Source: Polyangiaceae bacterium
GTDB taxonomy: Bacteria; Myxococcota_A; Polyangia; Polyangiales; Polyangiaceae
Direction: 5' to 3'
Length of the DNA: 64,000 nt
Assembly: GCA_013214025.1 (NCBI GenBank)
Contig: JABSRN010000007.1
Coordinates: 62,001 to 126,000, forward strand
Shown: positions 37,764 through 46,214 of the stretch, piece by piece
Position numbering within the stretch: position 1 is the first letter of the stretch
Layout: each line of letters begins with the position of its first letter
The notes under the pieces: generated by a model
Database searches by the model: none
Told to the model about the DNA's origin: nothing
The model's input: only the letters and a program-made list of their open reading frames with translations
Program-made: the position numbers and the translations under genes

Positions 37764-38546
37764 TCAGTCCACCACTTCGGCTTCGATGTTGATCTCGAGG
37801 GAGTACTCCCCCTCCTGGTCCTCAGGGAAGTCCTCGCCCATGTCTGAATCGTCTTCCACGTAGATCAACGTTCTTAGGACCTTCCGTTCCGGAACCACCA
37901 CCGAAAATCTCGTGGTCTGCCAGGTCTTGTAGGCCTTGTTTGCGATGGCATAGCGCTCGATGGTAACGCCCACCACATGGTGTCCGGGGGCGACCGCGTG
38001 CTCGTAAACGATCTTCTCGTCTTCGGCGTTAAAAACGCTGCCCTTGGACTGAAACACGACACCCTCGTCCAGGGTCACGACGAATCGCTTGATCCGGTTG
38101 TCGTCTCCGTCCGTCTCAGTGACGATCTGGATCTTGCTAGAGAACAGCGAAGTGGTGAGCGCTCCCACCCGACTACGGAGCGCTGCGATGTCTCCGAGCA
38201 ACACGTCCAGTTCAGTTGGGCTTTTGGGGGCTGGCTTCGTCGGAAATTCGTTCGGTTTTGGGTTAAGCGGCGACATTGGCTTTTTAGGTTTCGCCCGGGG
38301 CGTTGGCGGCTCCTCGTCGATCACGACGTCGTCAGCGGCGCCCTCAGTAGCGCCGTCGGCGGTCTCCTCGGCGCGCTCCCCAGCTTTGGCGGACTCGCCC
38401 TTGGCCGCGTCAGTCTCTGACTTGGCCTCGGCTTTGGCCTTAGACTCAGCGTGGGCGACGCCGGGTATCAGCGTCACCCAGAACACTCCTAGAGTGCCCG
38501 AAAGAAGTGCCAACCCCAAGAATGCCCAAGGAAATCGCGCGTTCAT
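37764..38546 (-). CDS. Periplasmic protein of the Glt-like cluster, function unknown
   Basis: 260 residues from the ATG at 38546; a TTG seven codons upstream is possible. The N-terminus is a signal peptide ending GVAHAES. Residues 32-100 are low complexity (Ala/Glu/Lys, then Pro/Lys). A short helix (LLGDIAALRSRVGALTTSLF) leads into a beta-rich domain of about 130 residues (KIQIVTETDGDDNRIKRFVV), and the end is strongly acidic. Similar neighbours of gltC in myxobacteria are, as I recall, misnamed dihydrolipoamide acetyltransferase because of the Ala/Pro-rich linker. It starts the tightly packed part of the cluster. Confidence 0.75.
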   Translation of the reverse strand: MNARFPWAFLGLALLSGTLGVFWVTLIPGVAHAESKAKAEAKSETDAAKGESAKAGERAEETADGATEGAADDVVIDEEPPTPRAKPKKPMSPLNPKPNEFPTKPAPKSPTELDVLLGDIAALRSRVGALTTSLFSSKIQIVTETDGDDNRIKRFVVTLDEGVVFQSKGSVFNAEDEKIVYEHAVAPGHHVVGVTIERYAIANKAYKTWQTTRFSVVVPERKVLRTLIYVEDDSDMGEDFPEDQEGEYSLEINIEAEVVD

Positions 38547-38690
38547 TCCACCCAGAGTAACACGCAATATCCCTAGCCAGGCCGCCGGGAACGAGCAGTT
38601 CGGGGCTAGGACTGGGGGGTCCTCACACCAGCGAGGGGATGGCCCCCCGTAGGACCGCGAGCCGAATGCGAGTAGCCCGTAGAAGTCCGC

Positions 38691-39431
38691 TCAGGCTCCT
38701 TCTTTTGCCACGGCCTCCGCCCGGCCCGCGATCGCTGCGGCATCCCCCGCATAAAAGTGACGGATCGGCTTGAGGTCGTCGTCCAACTCGTAAATCAGCG
38801 GGGCGCCGGTCGGAATGTTCAACTCGACGATGTCTTCGTCGCTGATCTGATCGAGATGTTTGATCAGCGCACGGAGGCTATTGCCGTGAGCGACCAGCAG
38901 TACCCGTTGGCCCGCGCGCAGGGCGGGAACGATCTCACTCTCGTAGTACGGCAAGAAGCGATCGACGGTGTCCTTGAGACACTCCGAGCGTGGGACTTGG
39001 CTATCGTCGAGATTTGCGTATCGAGGATCCTTGCCCGGGTAGAGCGGATCCGTCGTGTCCATGGGCGGCGGCGGCGTGTCGTAGCTTCGGCGCCAAACCT
39101 TGACCTGGTCGGCGCCATGTTTGTCCGTCGTCTCTTGTTTGTTGAGCCCTTGCAAGGCACCGTACATGCGCTCATTCACGCGCCAGCTTCGATGCACCGG
39201 CAGCCACATCTGATCGAGCTCTTCTAGGGAGAGCCAGAGTGTCTTGATGGCGCGCTTGAGCAACGAGGTATGGGCGACATCAAACTGATACCCCTCTTTC
39301 TTGAGCAAAGCACCCGCGGCCCGAGCCTCCTCGATGCCCTGTTCACTCAGCGGGACGTCCACCCAACCGGTGAAGCGATTCTCTTTGTTCCATTGGCTCT
39401 GGCCGTGGCGCAACAACACGAGGATTTTCAT
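38691..39431 (-). CDS. gpmA: 2,3-bisphosphoglycerate-dependent phosphoglycerate mutase
   Basis: 246 residues, normal length. It interconverts 3- and 2-phosphoglycerate in glycolysis. The catalytic motif [20 protein letters not shown] lies at 6-25 with the phosphohistidine near residue 9, and the second His sits in [13 protein letters not shown]. The ATG at 39431 is preceded by GGAG at 6 bases. This housekeeping gene is set between the beta-barrel genes and the periplasmic part of the Glt-like cluster on the same strand, and may have its own promoter at about 39490. Confidence 0.97.
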   Translation of the reverse strand: MKILVLLRHGQSQWNKENRFTGWVDVPLSEQGIEEARAAGALLKKEGYQFDVAHTSLLKRAIKTLWLSLEELDQMWLPVHRSWRVNERMYGALQGLNKQETTDKHGADQVKVWRRSYDTPPPPMDTTDPLYPGKDPRYANLDDSQVPRSECLKDTVDRFLPYYESEIVPALRAGQRVLLVAHGNSLRALIKHLDQISDEDIVELNIPTGAPLIYELDDDLKPIRHFYAGDAAAIAGRAEAVAKEGA

Positions 39432-39486
39432 GGCATCTCCTAGCGGACAGCGATCCGTCCGGTGACGGCTCGTGACAACTCAACTC

Positions 39487-39492
39487 ATTATA
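39487..39492 (-). promoter_or_regulatory. Possible -10 box for gpmA
   Basis: The minus strand reads TATAAT here, about 56 bases before the gpmA start, a striking match in such GC-rich DNA. No recognisable -35 lies 16-18 bases upstream, so this is tentative. Confidence 0.35.
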
Positions 39493-39566
39493 GTGAAGCC
39501 CCGGAGGGCCGCCCCCATATGGCGAAAACCGACCGCCGAATCAATCGGCATTTCTCGCGACCGGGA

Positions 39567-40565
39567 CTAAAACCAGAGTACAGCGAGCGATGCCGCCACG
39601 CTCAGGATCCCCTCGTCGCTGGCTAGTCTCGCCTCGCCGGCATTGAGGTACTGACGGAGCGAATCGTCGCCCCAATGTTGAACATCTTGCTCGCCGGAGG
39701 TCCAGGCTCTTGACACCGTCAAGAAACCACCCAGCGCCCATTGATCGCTCAGCGAAAAATCATAGCCACCGAGCGCAGTCAGCGAGTAGCCGTCAGATTT
39801 CAGAACGCCGTCTTCCGTTCCCTCTTGTTTTGGCGTCCTCAGCACGAAACTGGCGAAGCTGGCTCCTCCCCCCAAGTGCCAGCCACTATCGTCAGACGGA
39901 TACCAATCCACCACGGGCCCAACGCTAGACACTGCCATGCTCCAGCCATCGTCCACTTCCGTCTGATCCGGGGGCCGTCCATCATCGACAGTTGACTCGA
40001 TCTCGGCGCCACCGAGGGCACTGAACATTGCCGCGACCACCAGACCCTCGCCCACACCCCAGCCCAGCGCCAAATGGATATTCCCCGCGCCTGTCGTGTA
40101 CTTGCGGCGACCAGCAACCAACGCCAGGGCCTCATCACCATGGATAGCCTGGGAAGACGCCGCGCTGATCGAACCCAAGCCCAATCCCAGACGTGCGTAG
40201 AAACCGCTGCGGGCACGGAACTCCGGCGGTGGCGGCGGCGGTGGCGGTGCCAGGGGCTGCTGCCAAGCCCTCTGCGCGTGCACCGGCGGTCCCGCGACAA
40301 GCGGGTAAACCGGTGGCGGCGGTGCCGGGGCGACAGCGTTGCCAGCGGAGGCAGAGGGAGCCACAGTCGGAGGCGGCGCAGCGGATTGAGCCGGGACCGG
40401 CGTCGGCGGGGGCAGCGGCGCAGGACTCATGATGGGCGGCGGGGCGTAGCCCCGAATCGGCGCAGGCGGTGGAGCCGAGGCTTGCGCCAACCCAAGGCTG
40501 GTAGCAGTCAGCTGCGCTGTGCAGAGCCCCACACAAAGTTCTACGCGAAGGTATCGAGTGCTCAC
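39567..40565 (-). CDS. Outer-membrane beta-barrel with long Pro-rich N-terminal arm
   Basis: 332 residues from a GTG at 40565. After a signal peptide (about 1-30) comes a Pro/Ala-rich segment of about 85 residues (31-115), with runs such as PPPPPPPP. The C-terminal two thirds has alternating strands of an outer-membrane barrel (SGFYARLGLGLGSISAAS) and ends AVLWF, a good barrel C-terminus. The gene follows the TIGR04565-type barrel gene after 9 bases. In Myxococcus two barrel proteins (GltA and GltB) accompany gltC, which suggests a related arrangement, but the sequence alone does not prove it. Confidence 0.7.
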   Translation of the reverse strand: MSTRYLRVELCVGLCTAQLTATSLGLAQASAPPPAPIRGYAPPPIMSPAPLPPPTPVPAQSAAPPPTVAPSASAGNAVAPAPPPPVYPLVAGPPVHAQRAWQQPLAPPPPPPPPEFRARSGFYARLGLGLGSISAASSQAIHGDEALALVAGRRKYTTGAGNIHLALGWGVGEGLVVAAMFSALGGAEIESTVDDGRPPDQTEVDDGWSMAVSSVGPVVDWYPSDDSGWHLGGGASFASFVLRTPKQEGTEDGVLKSDGYSLTALGGYDFSLSDQWALGGFLTVSRAWTSGEQDVQHWGDDSLRQYLNAGEARLASDEGILSVAASLAVLWF

Positions 40566-40574
40566 GGCGCGCCG

Positions 40575-41258
40575 CTAATTGGTAAAGGGAATGAACACGC
40601 TGAGTCCACCCAGCGCCATGACATCGTTGACCACAAACTCTTCGCCTAAGGGGGCGCGGATGGCACGAACTTGATCCCGCACGTCGAGTCGCAATGCCAT
40701 CCACTGCGCTAGATGAAACTTCATTCCGAACCCGCCGGAGCCGGCAAGACCCAAACTACCCGATTCGTCGGCAGCTCCAGCGCCCACGGATAGGTAGAAA
40801 TCGAAGCGACCAATTGGCCCACCGAACCAACGGACCTTGCCGTAGGCCATCGACCAAACGAGATGGCCCATGTACATCTCGATGGTCTCCTGGGAGACGA
40901 TCGTGCCGAGGGTCGGGTTCGCGGCCTCAAAGGCCTCGACGAGCCGGAAGCGCCGTTCGCTACGCAAATAAGAAGCCTCAAGCCCCAGATCTTCCGTGAA
41001 GTGGAAGGTGTAGGCCCCTCCGTAGGCGGGAGCTCCATCGGAGTAGTCACCGGCGTACCATCCGCCCATGCCAGATAACTCATGGCGCAGCGCCTTCTTG
41101 AACACCCGCGGGACGACCCCGCGATAGGCTCGCTTGCCGACAAGCTGCTCCTTGAGCGCCTCGTCAACGCACTGGGCGTTGGCGAGTCGTGGATCGGCGA
41201 TAAGCCCGAAGGCAAAACTCGCAATCACAGAGAAGAAGAGAATGCTCCGAGCTAACAA
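40575..41258 (-). CDS. Myxococcal outer-membrane beta-barrel (TIGR04565-like), GltA/B-like
   Basis: 227 residues from a TTG at 41258; no in-frame ATG precedes the conserved region. Signal peptide about 1-28. The segments KRAYRGVVPRVFKKALRHEL, AYTFHFTEDLGLEASYLRSE, IGRFDFYLSVGAGA and the ending GGLSVFIPFTN match the beta-barrel family that is frequent in Myxococcota and includes the gliding proteins GltA/GltB as I recall. It heads the minus-strand cluster, and the 131-base gap to the divergent gene at 41390 must contain its promoter. Role in an envelope complex is an inference. Confidence 0.78.
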   Translation of the reverse strand: MLARSILFFSVIASFAFGLIADPRLANAQCVDEALKEQLVGKRAYRGVVPRVFKKALRHELSGMGGWYAGDYSDGAPAYGGAYTFHFTEDLGLEASYLRSERRFRLVEAFEAANPTLGTIVSQETIEMYMGHLVWSMAYGKVRWFGGPIGRFDFYLSVGAGAADESGSLGLAGSGGFGMKFHLAQWMALRLDVRDQVRAIRAPLGEEFVVNDVMALGGLSVFIPFTN

Positions 41259-41389
41259 GGCGTCTCATCGGATATCATAGGTTCGCCTTGATTGACTCGG
41301 ACAGTTTGTGCCGGATAATTCCAGTGCTCCATGCCGGGAGGAGAATAGCCGACGCCCACGAGTCCCCAATAACACCCTATCCCACTGAA

Positions 41390-42769
41390 ATGAACGAGAA
41401 AATTACCACACCGAGGGGCAGCCGCAAACCCATGGGCCGACCTTCCGGGCGGAAGGCAACCGGCCGCGCCAGCTCGCCGGTAGGGGTTGCTGCCACGCTG
41501 ATGCTTCTCGCCAGCCCCGTCTCGGCGGACTGCCGTACCGGGACAGCCACCGCACAGTTGAGCTGCGAGCTGGCGCTGAAGCTCAAGAGCCTCCCAGGCA
41601 AGAGCCTGCTCAACGCCTCGTCGTCTCCCGAGCACAACGCGACTTCCAAAATCGCGACGGAGCTTCAGTCTGAACTAGCCAAGCGCCTGAACGCCCAACC
41701 CGCACCCCGGATGATGAGCGTCGATGAGGCCACCCGCGAACGAGGCTACGCGCAGGTGATCCAACTATCCCCAGTACTCGACCGGCGCGGACTCACGTTG
41801 CGCGCCGACGTCTACCCGCGGCGTACCGTGTGGGATCGAGTACTGGGTCCCGCCAAGACCATCGCGAGCTACGAAGCCTTTCGCCGCCGTGATCCGCACT
41901 TGCGACAATTCCTCACGGCCATTGCTCTCACCGCGAGTCCACCCGTAGGCTTGAACATCAAGTTGAACGGACCCGTTTCCCTCGCCTGCGGCTCCGCACC
42001 AATCGAGTCAACCGCCGGCAGACTCAGCGAGCCGACCCTCCGCTCTGAGCTCCAGATCGCGGTCGTCGAACGACATCAGATCAGACTCTTTGCACTCCAA
42101 GGCAAAACACTGACTCGTCTCGCATCGGTGCCTTGGAAGCGGCTATCAGGTGTTCGCGGCACGCCGTTTCGGCAGCCTCTCACTGTAGCGACACTCAGCG
42201 ACGGGCTCCTACGCGTCGGAACGAGTGACCGCAGCGACGGCTTGGATCTCAGCTCGAAGCTCGAAGTGCTCAAGCGCTATCCGGATCTTCTGCCCGTCGG
42301 CGCGAAGCACTGTGCCAAGCTCAGCTTCCCCGGTCTGGTCGGACCTCAGCCGTGTGAGAGCCGGGCGCTGCGGAAGGGGCAACGACCGCAGGACGCCTTG
42401 GCTAGCCTTCAACTCACCGACGACGACGGCACCGTGAGTGAGCTCATGGTCGGGCGTGACTCCGTGACACACGTGGCCATCGTCGCCCACAACGGGCGAG
42501 AGTTGTTTCGCCTAACCAACACAGGCGCAGCCTTGGCACTCGGCGATCTCAACGGTGACGGCAACGCCGAGCTCGTCAGTAGCGCCAACACTCAGCTGCC
42601 AATCGAAGACGCATTAACTGTGTCGCGCAACGAATCCGGCAAGGCCACTCTTGTCTACCAAGTCCCGTTCCCTTCGGGCGTGCAAGCCATCGCGAGTTGC
42701 CCCACCCAGGGCGACCGGCAGGCAGCCATCCTCGTCGCATCCGGAGGGCGCCTATGGCGACTCCACTGA
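41390..42769 (+). CDS. Secreted protein with FG-GAP-like end, function unknown
   Basis: 459 residues from the ATG at 41390; a TTG at 41288 would give a longer, unlikely N-terminus. A basic N-region and hydrophobic segment (about 30-48, ending VSADC) form a long signal peptide. The middle has no family I recognise. The C-terminal part contains LALGDLNGDGNAELV, the calcium-binding loop pattern of FG-GAP/VCBS propeller repeats, within about 180 residues of repeating beta-strands. The stop overlaps the start of the solute-binding-like gene by 16 bases, so the two proteins are made together and probably act together. Confidence 0.78.
   Translation: MNEKITTPRGSRKPMGRPSGRKATGRASSPVGVAATLMLLASPVSADCRTGTATAQLSCELALKLKSLPGKSLLNASSSPEHNATSKIATELQSELAKRLNAQPAPRMMSVDEATRERGYAQVIQLSPVLDRRGLTLRADVYPRRTVWDRVLGPAKTIASYEAFRRRDPHLRQFLTAIALTASPPVGLNIKLNGPVSLACGSAPIESTAGRLSEPTLRSELQIAVVERHQIRLFALQGKTLTRLASVPWKRLSGVRGTPFRQPLTVATLSDGLLRVGTSDRSDGLDLSSKLEVLKRYPDLLPVGAKHCAKLSFPGLVGPQPCESRALRKGQRPQDALASLQLTDDDGTVSELMVGRDSVTHVAIVAHNGRELFRLTNTGAALALGDLNGDGNAELVSSANTQLPIEDALTVSRNESGKATLVYQVPFPSGVQAIASCPTQGDRQAAILVASGGRLWRLH
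42743..42747 (+). promoter_or_regulatory. Ribosome-binding site deciding the start at 42754
   Basis: GGAGG, 6 bases before the ATG at 42754, inside the end of the upstream gene. It supports this start over an ATG at 42697. Confidence 0.8.
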
Positions 42770-44073
42770 GCGGACGGTTGGGCCCACAGATAGGCCGGCG
42801 CGTCTGGCTCGCTGCGAGCCTCGCTACCCCCCTGACATTGGCAATGGGCCGCACGCCGGTAGGCGGGCATCTCCGTTGGGACCTACCATGGCAGCTCAGT
42901 GGCCTCGATCCCCACTCCCCTTACGATTTCGCTTCGGCCTTGTTCGCCCCCGCAGTGTTTGATTCGCTGTACGATTTGGACGGCCAGGGACGGCCCTACC
43001 CCAGCCTGGCAGTGGATGCGCCGGTGGCCTCCAACGGAGGACTGATGATTCGCCTCCGCAGCGGTCTCCAGACCTCCCGGGCTCGCTCTCTGAGCGCCCG
43101 GGAGGTCGTGCACTCGCTCCAGAGAGCCAAGAGCGCCGGTAATCGTTGGCTAGGAGCACTCGGCGAGCCCACGCTAGTTCCTGGAGATCCGCTCGCGGTG
43201 CGATTCTCCACGAGTAATTCGCGACTATTGACCCAGCGTCTTGCCAGTCCGCTCGCTGCCATCGCGAGCCGTCAAAGTACCGCCATTCGCCCGGACGGCA
43301 CCGGTAGCTTCCGAGTCAGCGGTGTGGGGAGACAGCTCGTGCTCGTCCGTAATCTACGCGCGGCGAGAGGTTCTGCGTTTCTGGAGAGAATGAGCATCCG
43401 GTCGGTGGCCGATCTCCGCCAATCCCTCAAGAGCTTTGAGTCGGGCAGTACCGACATTGGGTGGCTGGGCGCGGGGCTTTACAAAGCGAGATCTCAATCC
43501 ATCAAGTTTCAACTCCCTTCGCCCGCTTGGGTCGTGCTGAGGACCGGAAAAGACGCCGGCGCTTGGGGAGCACCGGGGGCGGCGCAGCTACTGAGCAACG
43601 CTGTGCCAGCAGCTCAGCTGGGCGCCTGGGGCGTGCGGCGTGAGTTCTCCCCCAACGAACAGACTCGCTGGGGCGGGTATGCCACAACCATCCTGGTACC
43701 GCGCAACGAACCCCAGCTGCTCGGCATCGCCCAGTCTGTGGCCGGCGCGCTAAGCACGGCCATGGCCCCGCTAACGGTCGACACCACGGCGAACATCGCT
43801 GCCAAACGCCAGCGACGGGACTATTCCCTCATGCTTGATGTCGTTCGCAATCCCCGGTTCTTGGGGGGAACTGCCGAGGCTCTCTACGCCGCCGACGGAG
43901 CCCGGCTAACCCGGGCAGGGAGCGCTGCCACGAAGAACGAATACGAGCTCACGCGGCTTCTGCGACTGGGTGTGCTGGGGGAACTCGAGTTCCGTGGCGC
44001 CACAATCCCCAGCATGCACGGCATCAGCCAGCCAGCGATGGGCGATTGGTGGCTGGCTCCCAGCAAGCCCTAA
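42754..44073 (+). CDS. Solute-binding (SBP family 5)-like protein
   Basis: 439 residues. The N-terminus has a probable export signal (RRVWLAASLATPLTLAMG). The body follows the pattern of peptide/nickel-binding proteins of ABC transporters: LSGLDPHSPYDFASALFAP, VFDSLYDLDGQGRPYPSLAV, then IRLRSGLQ and ARSLSAREVVHSLQRAK. It is shorter and more diverged than usual (about 500-600 residues), and no permease or ATPase gene lies nearby, so it may bind a ligand without transport. It overlaps the FG-GAP-like gene by 16 bases. Convergent with the diguanylate cyclase gene, 7 bases away. Confidence 0.75.
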   Translation: MATPLSGRLGPQIGRRVWLAASLATPLTLAMGRTPVGGHLRWDLPWQLSGLDPHSPYDFASALFAPAVFDSLYDLDGQGRPYPSLAVDAPVASNGGLMIRLRSGLQTSRARSLSAREVVHSLQRAKSAGNRWLGALGEPTLVPGDPLAVRFSTSNSRLLTQRLASPLAAIASRQSTAIRPDGTGSFRVSGVGRQLVLVRNLRAARGSAFLERMSIRSVADLRQSLKSFESGSTDIGWLGAGLYKARSQSIKFQLPSPAWVVLRTGKDAGAWGAPGAAQLLSNAVPAAQLGAWGVRREFSPNEQTRWGGYATTILVPRNEPQLLGIAQSVAGALSTAMAPLTVDTTANIAAKRQRRDYSLMLDVVRNPRFLGGTAEALYAADGARLTRAGSAATKNEYELTRLLRLGVLGELEFRGATIPSMHGISQPAMGDWWLAPSKP

Positions 44074-44080
44074 CGCCGGC

Positions 44081-44617
44081 TCATACGCTCGCTATACGTT
44101 CGCTCAAGGTGCTGAAATCAACCGATGCCCGATCTCGCCCCCCGCCCTTCGCCGCATAGAGAGCAGCATCCGCCCTGGCCACCAATAGCTCACGAGACAC
44201 TTCAGCTCTGGGAGTTAAAGCCGAGACACCGATGCTCACGGTCAAGTCATGCACGTCGTTACCGCTCCGGAAGGGGTCGCGCCGAACCGCCGCGAGTAGG
44301 CGCTCGGCTGCGCCGAGTCCGCTGATCTCGCCGGCGTCTCGCAACAACACGGCGAATTCTTCGCCGCCCACCCGGAACGCGCAATCTTCGGCGCGCAAGG
44401 AGCCCTCGATAGTCTGGGCTAGATGAGCCAACACTTCGTCGCCCCGACGATGCCCAAATTGGTCGTTCACACGCTTAAAATGATCTGCGTCGATCATCAG
44501 CAGGCAAAAAGAATTCTTATGACGACGCGAATGCGCCATTTCACGATCTAGGTAGGCGTCGAACTGGCGGCGGTTGGCCAAACCGGTGAGCGTATCGGTG
44601 ACCGCGAGCAGTTCCAT
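44081..44617 (-). CDS. Diguanylate cyclase (GGDEF domain alone)
   Basis: 178 residues, a complete GGDEF domain that makes cyclic di-GMP from two GTP. It begins TDTLTGLANRRQFDAYL, has the active site GGEEF near residue 84, and keeps the inhibitory I-site RAED exactly five residues before it, so it should be active and product-regulated. It has no sensor of its own: the receiver gene upstream is in the same frame, and its TAG stop is followed by CAG and then this ATG. In usual PleD/WspR-like proteins these are one polypeptide. AAGGAG lies 12 bases before the ATG and could allow reinitiation. Confidence 0.88.
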   Translation of the reverse strand: MELLAVTDTLTGLANRRQFDAYLDREMAHSRRHKNSFCLLMIDADHFKRVNDQFGHRRGDEVLAHLAQTIEGSLRAEDCAFRVGGEEFAVLLRDAGEISGLGAAERLLAAVRRDPFRSGNDVHDLTVSIGVSALTPRAEVSRELLVARADAALYAAKGGGRDRASVDFSTLSERIASV

Positions 44618-44620
44618 CTG

Positions 44621-45073
44621 CTACAGCCGCTCCTTCACCGATAGCTGCCGGCCCCGCTGCTCAAGCAACGCCTTCACTCGGGCTTGGAGGACGGGCCCGC
44701 GGAACGGCTTTTCCAACTGAGCTGAGGCACCCAGTTGGATGCCCTCCACGACGTCTTCTTCTCGGTTCGCATGCGCTGAGAGCATTATCACAGGAATATC
44801 CGATGTTGCCGATCCGGCACGCAGCCGCTGCAGTACTTCAAAACCTGCGACGTCGGGCATCATCACATCGAGAACCACGACGCCGACCGAGCGCGCTCGG
44901 TCTCTGACCAGCTCCAGTCCAGCAGCGCCGCCAGGCGCATCCCACACATTCATGCCTCCGCGCTCTAGCCATCGCCGTACCAACAAACGGGTGGTATCGT
45001 CGTCGTCGATCACGACCACGTGCAGCCCTAGGTCTAGGATCGCGGAACTCGCTGGCTCGGATGCATCTCTCAT
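44621..45073 (-). CDS. Response regulator receiver protein (amber-terminated)
   Basis: 150 residues from the ATG at 45073. The receiver fold is intact: acidic cluster VVVIDDDDTTR, phosphorylated Asp69 in VVVLDVMMPD, Ser99 and Lys122 in QLEKPF. The protein ends VKERL-stop, in the middle of what would be the coiled linker to a GGDEF domain. The codons read CTG TAG CAG ATG GAA, and the frame continues straight into the cyclase gene. Without the TAG the product would be a receiver-GGDEF protein of about 330 residues. The frame is open upstream to 45178, but that part overlaps the neighbouring lipoprotein gene. No kinase is adjacent. Confidence 0.85.
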   Translation of the reverse strand: MRDASEPASSAILDLGLHVVVIDDDDTTRLLVRRWLERGGMNVWDAPGGAAGLELVRDRARSVGVVVLDVMMPDVAGFEVLQRLRAGSATSDIPVIMLSAHANREEDVVEGIQLGASAQLEKPFRGPVLQARVKALLEQRGRQLSVKERL

Positions 45074-45149
45074 GAGGCCGGGCTCATATATACCCCTATC
45101 TAACAAAGCGCGACCGCGGCAGGACGAAGGGCCCAGGTGGCCGAAACGC

Positions 45150-45923
45150 TTAGGGTTTGCGGTGCGTCGCCGCGCCACCGCCCCCAGGTAGTGTCTCCGG
45201 GAGAGCTACTGAGCCACCGGACTTGATGTACGTAACCACGAGGGAGCTCAACTTCGCATGGGCTTTCACGCACGCGCGGCTCACGTCCCCCATGGTCACG
45301 CCCTTGCACTCTTTTCGGCGAGCTCGATAGGCGGCGGTGATGCCCTCGTCTTCTCGCAGGGAATCCCGAACCCCCGGTTCCAACCAGTTCCATTTGATCG
45401 GGGCCTGCTTCGCGGACGGAGGTTTCGTTTTCGTCACCTCACCGCCCTCGAGGCTCACACAGGCTCCGTTCCAACGAAGAGCGTCGAAGCCTTCGTCGGA
45501 ACCGCTGACGGAAAATCCACCTTCCTGGGTCTTACGATGGCGCAGCACCAAGACTTCTTCATCGAAGGCCAGCTCTCCTTCGACCGACGCGCCACCGGAC
45601 GCATTCCATGCCCGAATCTTGCCTCGCAGATAGACTCGCGTCCAAGGCGTGTCCGGTCCAAACATCCAAAGAGCCACACTGGAGTACACTCCGTCGCATA
45701 GCTCAGATACGAAGCGTGCCGGAGGAAGACAATACCCGTCTGCGTCTGTCTTCGCGCATTTGGCGGGGATCTCAACCGTTTCGGCGACGGGCTCCTCGGA
45801 CTCTGTCGGAGCGCCACGATCCACGGGCCCCGCGGACGCAACATCGACCGTAGGCGCTTTCAGCTCGGTCGCCGTCGCGCCGCCACAAGCAACAGTCCAG
45901 GCCGCGCCAAAGAGCACGCACAT
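45150..45923 (-). CDS. Probable lipoprotein, function unknown
   Basis: 257 residues from an ATG at 45923. The N-terminus MCVLFGAAWTVACGG is short for a lipoprotein signal but ends in a lipobox-like TVAC; upstream codons STRT in the same frame would supply a positive charge, so the start could be further upstream (open to 46154). A Thr/Glu/Pro linker follows. The conserved-looking core has four Cys (AKCAKTDADGYC, ELCDGVY, NGACVSLEG) and motifs FDALRWNGACVS and PIKWNWLEPGVRDSLRE. I recognise no family. It lies upstream of the receiver gene (76 bases), possibly in one transcript. Confidence 0.65.
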   Translation of the reverse strand: MCVLFGAAWTVACGGATATELKAPTVDVASAGPVDRGAPTESEEPVAETVEIPAKCAKTDADGYCLPPARFVSELCDGVYSSVALWMFGPDTPWTRVYLRGKIRAWNASGGASVEGELAFDEEVLVLRHRKTQEGGFSVSGSDEGFDALRWNGACVSLEGGEVTKTKPPSAKQAPIKWNWLEPGVRDSLREDEGITAAYRARRKECKGVTMGDVSRACVKAHAKLSSLVVTYIKSGGSVALPETLPGGGGAATHRKP

Positions 45924-46214
45924 CGTGCGTGTACTACCGACGCCACGGGTGCGAATCGCACTTGATGTAGATACTGCAGCCTCGGCCGCTGCTTGCCCGT
46001 CACCGTTCCAAAAATACCTCACGCGCCACCTCGTCCTTAGGCGGTCAATCCGCCGTGCCGAGAGAGTGTAGCGAACGACGGCCGCCCACTGACGGTCGCC
46101 GGTATCTTCTAGTGCTGACGTGACACTCAACCGGGAGCGGAACGCGACGGGCAAAACCCCGTCTACGCTCCGCCGTTTCGCCAGCGTTGTGCCAAAACGA
46201 GCAGCTGCCAGACG

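Noticed and set aside
37764-38546. Dihydrolipoamide acetyltransferase, a name I recall for similar neighbours
   Set aside because: There is no lipoyl or catalytic domain; only an Ala/Pro/Lys-rich linker resembles such enzymes.
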